From Cerioporus squamosus (taxonomy: Eukaryota; Basidiomycota; Agaricomycetes; Polyporales; Polyporaceae): a stretch of 64,000 bases of DNA. Under the pieces are notes generated by a model. It was not told the DNA's origin. It worked only from the letters and a program-made list of their open reading frames with translations, and made no database searches. Shown here piece by piece: positions 11,055 through 21,656 of this stretch (positions within the stretch are counted from its first letter, which is position 1; each line of letters opens with the position of its first letter). The stretch spans positions 124,001-188,000 of the forward strand of contig JABYQS010000059.1 in NCBI GenBank assembly GCA_022592435.1, in the 5' to 3' direction. Made by a program: the position numbers and the translations under genes.

Positions 11055-13938
11055 TCACCGCCGCGCGACGTTCGTCGAGCTGCGATTCCGGATGCCGCCC
11101 GTAATATCCGTCTGCAGCAACCGCCAGTCCTCCTCCGCGAACGCCAGACTGTTGCGGTAGCCCCCGCCTCCCGCGAGCGCGGTGTTGCTCCCGTTCTTCT
11201 TCGAGTCCAGCGAGAACGCGTTCCCCATCACGGGCATGCTCAGGCGCCTGATCCACCCGCCCTTCGGCTTCTCCGGGCGGAGCATGATGGGCGGTTCGGG
11301 CGGACGCATGTCCCGCGGAGACGAGGGGTTAGCCCGGTACTTCGACGCAGAACATGCCTCGCATCCACAACAGGACGCGTGGTCGGTCGGGTGCTGAGAC
11401 CCTGGCGACGAGGGCTGGCTAGATGGTTGTCTCGAAGTAGCTTGTGACGAGGATGGCGGGACGAGATGCGTCGTGCTCTGCGAGTACGACGACGGGTACC
11501 GGGACTGCACTGTGTCGATCGTCGGTCGCTGCGTCGTCGACACCCGAGGGCCACCAGTTGCCCGTGTGCCATCGTTGACGAAGCCATCAGTCCTCCCTCC
11601 CCCTCCACGAGCATTGAGCAACTGCACGCGTTCCCTCTCAAGTTCGCGCGCCCGTTGCTCGATCTCGCGCTCCTTCATGCGCAGCTCGTGTTCCCGCTCT
11701 CGGAGCTCCAGTTCCTCAAGCTCTTCAATACGCTGTCGTCGAACGGCGATCTCATCCGTAGAGGGTGCCTGTGGAGCAGCAAAGAACCGAGATCCAGCAG
11801 TCATCGATGATGCTTCCGGCATCCTGGAGTACGCCTCCACGGAGGGTCGTCTGCGTTCCCGGGTAGGCGAATCGGCTTGTTGCCTTTGAACGCCGTTCAG
11901 AGGTTCATAGCGGTTCGCCAAGCTGGACACGCTGGTAGGCAGCCTGGGCAGCTCTCTTGGAGGCGGCGACCTAGGTGGAGGTGAAGACGGGCCCGGCTGC
12001 TACATAGAGATCAGCACTGCACTGGTCGATATACTATAACTGGCAACTTACGCGAGCATAACGGTCGCGGAGGGCAGCCACCACACTACCTGTGCTCTTC
12101 CCGGTGTCATTGCGTTCCACGATCTTCCCTAGGGACGGCTCCATAGTCCGCGCCCGAGATGACTCACTGCTTCGCCGCACGCCGAACTCCGCATCATCCA
12201 TGTAGTCGCCTCTCTTGTACGAAGACGGAACGTTGGGCGATGGTGCGGAGATGGGCTCGTTGGTCGGAGCGGCACCCTCTCTATCCGGTTCCAGGCGAGC
12301 TCGACCCATGACTGGGGATGACTGCGAATGGGACGATTGGCTTGTCTGAGAGTATGTTGATGGAGGGGGCTGCTGTCGGTCGCGAAGGCTGGTAGAGAAC
12401 GAGGTATCATGCTTTCCGTCGGCAGCGTCCCTCCCGAGAGTTGGTGGGGCGGTTGTAGTCGGTGGGGTAGCTAGCTCTGTGCGAGGCGTGGGTGGAGAGC
12501 GGTTGTCTTCTGTCAGAGCAGGGGTATTTAGGGCACTATCAGGGATCGGCGACTCAGTCAGACGGGGGAAAGGCGTGAGGCCCGAGTCCTGCGGCTCGGC
12601 GGTTGGTTCAGCGAGCGTGTTCTGATTGCCAGTCTGCATCGAGGGAGGAGGAGGAGGAGCGTTGGAGTTGAAACGACTACCGTTAAGTCGAGGTATAGGG
12701 AAATGCGTAGGGGGAGCAGGGAATGCAGCAAGAGAGGCAAGGGTTGTTGAGTGCCCTTCCGTAGACTTCGTCCGCTCGTCCGTGGCTGGTTCAGTAGTAG
12801 AGGGCGCTTCAGTAGACTGAGGCTCCGTCGCAGGTGTTGAAGGAAAGTACTGTGGAGGGGGTACTGGCGACTGTCCTGAAGGGGTGACGGCGCGGGAGGT
12901 AGAGTCCTGTTCAGAGGCATGCCGGGAAGAATATTCAGGTGCAGGTTTCTCCATTGGAGTCACAGCGAGCTCTCTAGTGCTATCAGCTGTAGTACCAGAG
13001 TCTTGCTTGCCGATGAGTGGAGCTTGAGAGGAGGTATCTGATTGCTCGGCGGTATTCCCGTCCGGAAGGTCTGGGGGTACTGCACCTGCCCACCCTCCCT
13101 CGCACAGAGCCTTCCACTGACCTAGCAAACCGACAGTAGAAGAGAAGCGTCGGACTGTTTCGCATCCTCGCATCCACTCTGCATCTGCAACGCGTGAAAA
13201 GCTCGCCGCCAGGTTGTACATGGCGGACGTATGCTTCTGGGTGACGAGAAGAGCATGGTTGCTGGGAGGAATTCGCGGTCAATGAATATAAGGAAGGAGA
13301 GAAAATGGGGAGGACTCTAGACGTACTATTTCTCTCTGTTCACCTCAGGCCCAAGGGTGCTAAGGAGGTTAATGTACCGCGTATGCTCATCTGCAGCGTC
13401 GCGCGGGTTCTTCTTCGCCTTGCGCTCATACATCTGACCAGCCTGCTTGATCTTCTGGTTCGCAGACGCGATCTTGTCGTCATGAGCCCGTTCCTCTTTC
13501 TGAACAACGTCAATGTGGGATCTAGGGATCGCCATGGACACCGATAACTCACCGCGAGCTTCTTGAACCACTTCTTCACCTCCGCGCTCACACTGTCGCA
13601 CTCCTTATCCGCATACTTTGCAAACTTGGAATCCACCTCCGCCATAGCTTCAAAGATCGTCGCGCTTGCCGTCAGAGCGTTCGCTGTATCCATCTCAGCT
13701 TCCGTGCGCCCTCTTGGGAGTCCCCCGTTTGAGATACGCTGTCGCACATACCTGGTATCTCCGCAACGCACTTCACAGACGCAGCCTCCCTCAGAGCCTT
13801 GGCCAGCTTCTTCTGCAGCGACACGATAGCATTGGCGGCCTCGCAGTAATCATTCAGGATGTTGACGACCGATTCCAAGGTCTTGCATGACTTGTGTATC
13901 TCGTTCCGCTCCGCAAGACCGCCGGAGGGTGTTGACAT
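11055..13938 (-). CDS. BAR/IMD-like domain protein with long disordered tail
   Basis: Five exons (13938-13752, 13683-13553, 13499-13327, 13261-12052, 11999-11055) give an exact 881-residue frame. Residues 1 to about 230 are helical and charged (RNEIHKSCKTLESVVNILND; AKYADKECDSVSAEVKKWFKK; AHDDKIASANQKIKQAGQ), like fungal BAR/IMD-type membrane-curving domains. A long Ser/Pro/Thr-rich region follows, then a Glu/Arg coiled coil around 650-695 (RIEELEELELREREHELRMK) and a conserved-looking tail with a Cys cluster (ASCCGCEACSASKYR) and PEKPKGGWIRRLSMP. A role at the plasma membrane or in cell polarity is inferred. ATG 13938 is chosen because the frame upstream reaches a stop without another ATG. 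Confidence 0.75.
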
Positions 13939-14840
13939 GCTGTCTGTCGCCGCAGATGAGTATGTCGACGCCGAGCGCGACGTCCCGAGAGCGTAGGAGG
14001 GTAATCGCGAGACGGTCAATTCCTGGCTGCGCGCAGCCGGACCCTGAGCGCGAGCTGAGCGGAGAGTGAAAAGGGGGAGAAGCTCCGCTCAGGCACTCGC
14101 CGCTTCTTCGGTCTCCGTCACTTCTCCGCTCGACTTCCATCGTAGCATGGACACTAAGTATAACTTCAATCCACCGGTAACGAACTACTGAGCAAGGACA
14201 TGTTTCTCCTGTGAGTACTGCTCGTACTTTCGTACAGACCTCGAGCTCTCATCTGGTAAGGGCCACGGAGTACTCGCGAGCTCGCGTATCTGCGGTCTCC
14301 CTCCTTCTACTCAGCTAGCTGCATATAGCCATGCTGCGCACGCACACGCCTCACAAGCTCCGAAACGCGCTCACAACTGCCACATAAACTTCAAGTATAG
14401 ACGAGGAGCCCGCGCACCACGACAGTGCGAGGGTAATTGCAGTACCGCTTCAAGGGCGACAAGCTACCTGGTGTCACAAGCTACAAATAGTGCAACACTC
14501 AGGCAGCGCTTGGTTTGCGTTGCCCGGTCTTTTAACCGCCATGAGGTCAAGCCACCGTCCTTACGGTGCGGATAGAACAGCATGCGAAGCAGATCCAGTG
14601 AGTAAACGTTGCCTGTTGCTTGCCTCACGGCAGTGTCCGGCTGTACTTTGGCAAGCCATCCGAACCGCCATCCTCTTCCGAGTCGGAGTCTTCGCATGCT
14701 TGGGTAGCGCATCCTGTTGCTTCTTGTGCCTCCTCTGACGAAGTGATTTCAGCAGCGTTCTCGAGATGAGGTAAGCCTTCCAAAGTGTCAATGATTGTTG
14801 TTGTACAAATTCTCATCACTACGCGGCCTATCGCTGAATT
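13939..14840. other. Intergenic, no gene recognised
   Basis: Promoter side of the BAR/IMD-like gene and 3' flank of the GH105 gene. Short frames only. Confidence 0.4.
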
Positions 14841-16242
14841 CTAGATGAACGTCCTGAGGTGCTCCGTCAATGCGAGCAGGGCCAAGCTCTGCCCATACGG
14901 CATACTCGTCAGCGGGATCTTCTTGTAGTCCTCCGGGTCATCAAACACCGGAGTCCCGAACGACGTCTGCAGCAACTCTCCCTGCGGCGAGATGTTCGCC
15001 AACACGCCCTCCATCGCCTTCTTCGCCGCATTCACATACCGCTCTTTCTTTGGGATAAGGCGCATGCGCAGCGCCTTCGCGATGCCATACGCGAAGCCGG
15101 CCGTGGCCGACGCCTCGAGGTACGACGACGGGTCGTCGATGAGGGTATGCCACAGCCCGGTCTGCTGATCCTGGTACTTGACGAGCGCGTCAATCTGCGC
15201 AACAAGTGACGTGGTGAGGAACAGCCGGAGCCCGTCGGTCGCCGGAAGGTTCAGCATCTCGATGAAGTCGGGGATCGCAACTGTGACCCAGCAGTTTCCG
15301 CGGCCCCACCTGGCCTTGCCAAAGTGGTGGCGCCCGTCAAACGTCCAGCCTGCAAGTCAAGTAGCGGCCCGTCGAGTCAGCCCCTTTTCCCGGACCGCGG
15401 TACAGAGTCAAGGCAGCGTACCGTGGAACCAGAGTCCGGTCTGCAGATCCTGGAGGTACTTCACGCTAGTGCGTCCGTTAGCGGTGCGATGACTCCGGGA
15501 CTGATCGAGGACTTACTGCAGCATGAACTGGCGCTTCGCTTCCTCAACATAGTGCGGGCGGTTCAGGACGAGGCCGATCTTAGCGAGCGGGAGGACGCTC
15601 ATCATGAGGGTGTCGTCCCAGAGTTGCTGGTAGTTGTCGGTGAGGTACGTGATATGCTGCAAGCCGCCTTCCTCTGTCCGAGGCATGTCGTACATGACCC
15701 ACTCTGCCCATGAATCCAGATGAGGGTAGTAGTTCGCCGCGCCCTTCTCATGGAGGTATGCAGCAGTGAGCAACGGAGACATGGTGTTGACATTCTGGGC
15801 AAACATCGTGTCAGCGCCGGGCCGCAGCAAAGAGGAGCGCGAGTGTTACCTTCGTCGTCCCGATCTCGAATCGGTCCTTGAACCAAGCGAGGGCGATCTC
15901 GAGGGCGCGTTTGTCCCCGGTGATCTCATGGAACTTGAACAGGCCGTAGAGTCCTGAAGCCAAGATATGCGGTCATGTTCTCGTGATGGAGGAGTAGTGT
16001 GCCTTACCGACTCCGTGCGTCCACTAGATGACATTGAGGGTGAGCCCGTAGTCCCCGGGACAAACATGGCGAACAATGCTAACCTCCCAATCCTCCCAGC
16101 CTTTGGTATCGATTATCCGCCCGTCGGCGAGCGGCATGAGGAACTGGCCCGTCTCATCCTTGATGTTGACGAGGCAAGTTATGAGGTTGTTGATGTGCTT
16201 GACCGTCGCGACCTTCGCCTGGTTGATATTCCTGAACGACAT
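14841..16242 (-). CDS. GH105-type unsaturated glycuronyl (rhamnogalacturonyl) hydrolase
   Basis: Six exons (16242-16084, 16023-16008, 15953-15850, 15794-15517, 15465-15422, 15349-14841) splice to an exact 369-residue protein of the six-hairpin GH88/GH105 fold. These enzymes remove the unsaturated uronic acid left at the end of pectin fragments by polysaccharide lyases. Family marks are WEDWEWTHGVGLYGLFKFHE, NYQQLWDDTLMMSVLPLAKIG with the DD pair, GWTFDGRHHFGKARWGRGNCW and SSYLEASATAGFAYGIAKAL. No signal peptide is visible (MSFRNINQAKVATVKHINNL), so it probably acts inside the cell on imported oligomers. Its start faces a Dal5-type permease across a 416 bp shared promoter, which suggests joint control. 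Exon 2 is only 16 nt. Confidence 0.85.
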
Positions 16243-16658
16243 GGCGGTAGCAGAAGGCGATGTTGTCAGAATCCGAGTCTGCGGAAACCGACCGTTGCGG
16301 CCTGGTGCGTCCCCTTTATGTTGCCCGTGATGCGCCCTGCACCGAAGCGAGCGGCCCGCAAGGCGCCGGGACGTGGTTTAGGCGGGCCGGTGTGGGCCGG
16401 GGTTCCCCACACGCCCCGCACCCCGCATCTCCCCGCAGCGTCGTTCCTGGCAGACTTGATCGACATTGAGAACGCAGGGGGTCTGATAACCATTTAGCCG
16501 CTCGCTAGCCCGTCCGGAACTTCGCAAGTTCGCCATCCGGGGTCAGCTGAGGACCGCTAAGCAAATGCCGTAACACGTATAAATCGCATTTCGTCCGCAG
16601 GTGGACTCGCTGCCTTGCCTTGCCACATCCGCCACGACCACGGCCTCACTGCTCAGTC
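16243..16658. promoter_or_regulatory. Divergent promoter between GH105 hydrolase and MFS permease
   Basis: A 416 bp spacer separates two divergent start codons. It contains TATAAA at 16578-16583, 76 bp upstream of the permease ATG. The middle is very GC-rich (CCCCGCACCCCGCATCTCCC near 16411). No repeated operator was found by eye. Confidence 0.5.
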
Positions 16659-18746
16659 ATGTCGGTACTCGCGAAGGACTCACCGCTCGAGCGTCGCATT
16701 GAGGACGTCGAGAAGGATATTGTCTCGGTGACCAGTGGCGAGACAAGACGTACGTATCTCTATTATGCCTCGGCCGCTCTGGAGTGCTCATGCGAGCCGA
16801 CTTGTCTTTGCAGCCGCAGCTGGTATCGATGCCGAAGTCGCAGACTTCTTCGCCTCGCAGAGCCAGGGTCCTGTTGAGATTGACGAGGCGACCGACAGGC
16901 GGCTGAGATGGATGATCCACAAGCGCGTCTTGGTGCGTACCTCATTCTCTAGACACATGTATGAGCCAGCTGACACGCAGCACAGCTGGTTATGGTGGTG
17001 ACATACTTCGCGCAGACCCTCGACAAGGGGTACGTTCGCTCTGTAACCTGGATCGCTGGATCATACTCCTGACGTCAACCCTAGCACAATCAACTTCGCG
17101 TCCATCATGGGGATCGTCGAAGACACGCATCTCGTCGGCCAACAGTACTCCTGGTTGACAACTTGCGGTACGTCTCGCTCAATCTTCCCATTCATCGTCA
17201 CTGTTACTCATGCTCTGCCTCAGTGTACATCGCTATGTAAGTACCGGTGGAGTTCGCAGTCATTCCGATTCTAACAGCACGTCCAGCTTGATCTGGGAGT
17301 TCCCTACCAACCGCCTCATCCAACGTCTCCCTATCGCCAAGTACCTCTCGTTCAAGTACGTACCTCCTTTTCTCGTAGACTGCTTAGCCTCATCTTCTCT
17401 CCCAGCATCGCAGCATGGGGTGCCGTCCTTGCTTGTACGGCAGCATGCAAGAACTTCACCGGCCTCATCATCGTCCGCACGCTCCTCGGTATCTTTGAGT
17501 GTGTCTGCCAGCCCGCCTTCGTATTCCTGTCCACCATGTGGTACCGCCGAGAGGAGCAGGCGCTCGTCATTGGCGCGTTCTACTCGATGAACGGCTTCCA
17601 GCAGTGCGTCGGTGGTCTGATTGCGTACGGTGTCGCCCAGATCGAGGGCCAGGCTCTCAAGAACTGGCAGATTCTCTTCACGGTGAGTGCTGGGTGCCGT
17701 TGTGTGATTGCTCCGTGTAAATGACTGAACACCATCATCACCTTGTGTAGATGCTCGGCTGCATCACGTTCGTATGGGGTATCTTCGTTGGCTTCTGGCT
17801 CCCGGATTCCCCGATGCGCGCCACGTGCTTCTCGCCAGAGGACCGTCTGCTTATGGCTGAGCGAGTGCGCAAAAACGAGACCGGTATCCAGAACAAGGAA
17901 TTCAAGGTGCGTCTATCCACTCCCACTCTCCTCCCGGTCTCGCTAATCTCTCTGCAGTGGTACCAAGTCCGCGAGGCCATCACCGACCCGGTGGTGCTCA
18001 GCGTTACCCTGGTCTCCTTCACGAACGGCATGCCCACTGGCGGTCTCGGCGCGTTTTCTAACCTCATCATCAAGGCGTTCGGCTTCACCACCCTGCAGAC
18101 ATACCTGCTTGCGATCGCTCAGGGCGCCGTCATCATGTCCTTCCTCTTCAGTGCCGCATACCTCTCCAAGCGGTACAACCAGAAGCTCCTGCTCGCGATC
18201 ATCTACACGCTCCCCAACATCATTGGCACCATTGTCTTCCTCACGGTCCCGACGCGCAGCGACACCAAGGTCGGCCTTCTCCTCTCGTTCTAGTGAGTCT
18301 CCCTTCTACATCTGTCCATCGCCCATCTCCTAACCGCCCTAACCCCCATCCCCAGCCTGACGATGGCCTTCGGCGCAGTTTCCGTGCTCAACCTCGCCGT
18401 CATGTCCAACAACGTCGCGGGGCGCACCAAGCAAGTCGTCGCCTCCTCGCTCGTCTTCATCGCCTGGGCCGTCGGGAACGCCGTCGGGCCGCAAGTCTTC
18501 CGCTCAAACGACGCCCCGCGCTACATCAAGGCCTTCATCGCGCACATGGTCGTCTACGCCGTCCAGGTCGCCATCCTCTTCTTCCTCCGGCTCTACCTCA
18601 TGCGCCTCAACGTCCTCAAGCGCCGCGCGGCCGCCCTCCGCGAGTCGAAGGCGAGCGGCGAGGACAAGGACGAGCACCTCGCGCACAACCATGCGTTCGA
18701 CGATCTCACGGACCGCGAAAACCCCGACTTCCGGTATACGTACTAG
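16659..18746 (+). CDS. MFS transporter, Dal5/TNA1-type anion:cation symporter family
   Basis: Nine short exons join in frame to a 12-helix major facilitator of roughly 490 residues. Seen: a hydrophilic N-terminus (MSVLAKDSPLERRIEDVEKD), DRRLRWMIHKRVLVMVVTYF, AQTLDKGTINFASIMGI in the first helices, WEFPTNRLIQRLPIAKYL, RTLLGIFECVCQPAFVFL, then WYRREEQALVIGAFYSMNGF and the central LPDSPMRATCFSPEDR before the second half. These are hallmarks of the fungal ACS family (allantoate, nicotinate, biotin and sugar-acid permeases) at the plasma membrane. Substrate is not determined by sequence. The divergent GH105 neighbour makes a uronic acid or oligogalacturonide-type substrate plausible; that is inference. 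Confidence 0.85.
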
Positions 18747-19757
18747 GCATGCGGGGGTTGGCTGGTGGCTTCGGCTGCTGGTGTTGTATCTCTTACGACT
18801 TACGGTGTCATGAATGCTACGCTGTTGCTCTACTACTTCTTCGATTGTTGTATTACTAGTTGTACGCCCGGAGACAAAGCTTCGAACAAAACCGGTCCAA
18901 CTCACCGCTGGAAGAACTCTGCTTGTGTGACGTACAACATCGTACTGAGGTCGCTCTGGAACATGCCGCAGGTTTCAGCCCAAGGCAAGGGCGGAGACGA
19001 ATCATCGTACGTGCGTACTATACATGGATGATGAGAGCTAGCGATAACGGCGTACGCAGGTGCAACGACCAGGCAAGTCGAACACAAGACTGCGCACGTA
19101 CATACAGATCGTCCGAAGGCGTATCATTCCACAACGCCCTACCTGCACAACGCTATGTGCAGCATGTGAGACCCAACTGTTCGACGTAAGTATGTACAAT
19201 GCTATCGAACACGAAGAGGGCCAGAGACGCGCATCGGAATACGTACGCCGGACGGTATGCGGAACGGCAACAACATCCAACGCCGTCCGCCCGTCGAAAC
19301 CAGAAGATGGAATGATGAGGCAAGTCCCGTCTACATTGCATGCATGAATCGTGAGGTAAGTGCTGATGCTACTGATGATGATGGTGTGAGTCGTTAGAGA
19401 TATTGAATGTGGAAGACGATGCAATGAGGCCGGACGTGGCCGGCGAGAGCGAGGAAAGGCATGACCGCATTCCCGTCTGTATTGCCACGCCCGAGAAGCG
19501 TGCCATATAAGGGCCGCGGACGGTAATAGGTACCGCAGGGGAGCAGCGTGGCGATAAGAGCGAAGGACGGAGGTAGCGGAGAAACGGAGCGTGCGCAAGG
19601 CACCACGGCGGACGTAGCTGCTCACGGAGGACCGGTGAAGAGCAGGAAGACAGTTTCCCGTAGCGTTATGCATGCGGGGTCGGTTGCTGATATGGCTGCC
19701 CACTTGTATCCTGCGAGTGCATAAGCGTCCGAGCATGAGAAGACCCAGTTCTCGCGA
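18747..19757. other. Intergenic, no gene recognised
   Basis: Convergent 3' region between the permease and MED19. Open frames here have no family motif. Confidence 0.4.
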
Positions 19758-21278
19758 TCAGCTCGCATGACGTACCAGGCGAGCCTTTTTCACAGGCCGC
19801 GGGCGCACACCCGGGACACCTGCCTTGGCGACCTTGACGTCCGCGCCGGTTGGAGGGATGTTGCCGTTCACCTGCAGTCCGCCCTCGTCGCGCTCTCGCT
19901 TGAGGCCTCTCTGGGGTGCTACGGCAGGAACATGTGGTGTCGGCGCTGGGGTGGTAACCGCCGGCGCGGGCGTCGACACGGAATGCGGGGTACCGATCCC
20001 CGCGGGAGGAGGCTTCACAATGCCCGGTCTTGGGGTCGCTGTCCGAGGTGGCGCCGCGAGGGGCACGGTGCCATTTGGGGCAGCCACGCCAGGCGTTGTC
20101 GGTGCACCTGCTGGGGTGTTCGGACCTGCGGCAGCAGCAGCCTGCACGAGGCTCTGCCCTTGCGTCTTTGCGAGCTTCTTGAGCTCTTTCTGCAAGTGCC
20201 CGACGGAGCGTTAGATGTAGACGCATCGGGCGGTGAGAGGCACGTACCCTCCGTTTCCGGTCTTCTCGCGCTTGTGGCGACTCTGCCACCAGCGTATTGA
20301 TGTTCCACTGTGAAATGGTAAGCAAAGCCACTCAACGAGCCTCACGGAGTCTGCGCAGAGACCGACACGATCCCAACGGCTGCGAAAGTGGACCACCGGC
20401 AGATGGACAAGACGTGAAGCGTTAAACAATGAGACGGTGAGCACGGCCACTCAGAGGCGCCACAGCAGGATTCGTGGTGGGCCAGAGAAAAGCACACTCC
20501 CGATGACGGCGGAAGTTGACCGCGGAGCGCCACCAACTATCGCATCCAGTCGTGGTCCATGGACTCAGGTTGGGACCGCACGCACAGCAAGGAGACCATT
20601 TGCGCTCCACGCATGCGTGCCCGGAGAAAGACAAGACGTGAAAACAAAGAAACGCACCCCTTTGAGACCCTCCAAACTGACAGAGAACGCTTCTCGTGTC
20701 GTCTTCTGCGAGAACGGCCTGATCTCCTGCTTCTGCTTCGGCGGGATCATCATCAAGGTCGCGAGGTAATCGTCCTTTCGCATGGAGTGCTTGCCTGCGG
20801 CACGGCTGTCGCATCATAGCGTCGCGTACAAGACAAAGGACGTACCAGGGACGGCCTTGATCAAGTGCTTATAGTTCTTGTGCTTCCGCTCTCCCTTCCC
20901 TCCTTCCTCGTCGTCTCCATCGCCTCCTGGTCCTGGCGTCGGGGCAGCGGGCGACGAGGGCACGACCTCTTTGCCCTTGCCCTTGTCTGTGGCGCCGAGG
21001 TGCGAGACGGGTGGGGCAAAAGGCCGGACGTACTTGTCGTACGCAGGAAGAAGCTGGAAGCGTTTCAGGAGGTCCTCGGTGCTCCTGAGGTACGGTGGTG
21101 GTTGTGGTGGGCCTGCACGCGGCGGCCGGTCAGCACGATCAAGTATGCCAGAGTTGGTGGAAGATGGACCTGGCAGCGGGAGGAAGAGAGGCGGCATGTC
21201 TGGCAGTGATGAGGGACCAGCAACGGCGTTGGCATGTTGCGGTGCGCGATGTGGTGAAGGTTGCTCGTCGATGTCCAT
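19758..21278 (-). CDS. MED19: Mediator of RNA polymerase II transcription subunit 19
   Basis: Four exons (21278-20846, 20794-20658, 20307-20248, 20189-19758) give an exact 353-residue frame. The conserved Med19/Rox3 core is clear: STEDLLKRFQLLPAYDKYVRPF, HKNYKHLIKAVPGKHSMRKDD, MMIPPKQKQEIRPFSQKTTREAF, SVSLEGLKGWNINTLVAE and REDRKRRKELKKLAK. The protein belongs to the Mediator head module and links activators to RNA polymerase II in the nucleus. The C-terminal 130 residues are Ala/Pro/Thr-rich and basic (GLKRERDEGG, RPRPVKKARLVRH), consistent with a disordered nuclear tail. It is divergent from the MFS gene at 21657 across about 0.4 kb. Confidence 0.85.
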
Positions 21279-21656
21279 GGCGGCGACGATGACAGCGACA
21301 GCGACGAGAGAGCGTGAAGTCAAGACGCGGTGAGCTCACGGCCTCGGGCCACGGCAAAAGCAATTCAAACTCAGTTTGGTTCGTGTTTCAACCGGATTAA
21401 CCGATAAACCAACTACTTAGTTCCGTTTGAAGCCGGATAAGTATATGTAAACCTGTGTAAGCATGGTTATAACTGCAGTTAAGCAGCAATTGTTACCTGA
21501 TAAGACAGGGATAAGACCGCGTGGTTGCTGGGTAAGCAACTTGTGGCCAGGGCTGAGGTCATTGACTCATTCTTATCTTCAGCCACCACGAGCAGGCCTG
21601 CGCATGGCCGTCGTGCCTCGACCGTCTCTTTCTCCTCGACGTCCATCACATCCGCC
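21279..21656. promoter_or_regulatory. Divergent promoter region between MED19 and the second MFS gene
   Basis: A 378 bp spacer between two start codons; its central part (about 21360-21500) is noticeably richer in A and T than flanking DNA. No clear TATA box was found for either gene. Confidence 0.35.
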
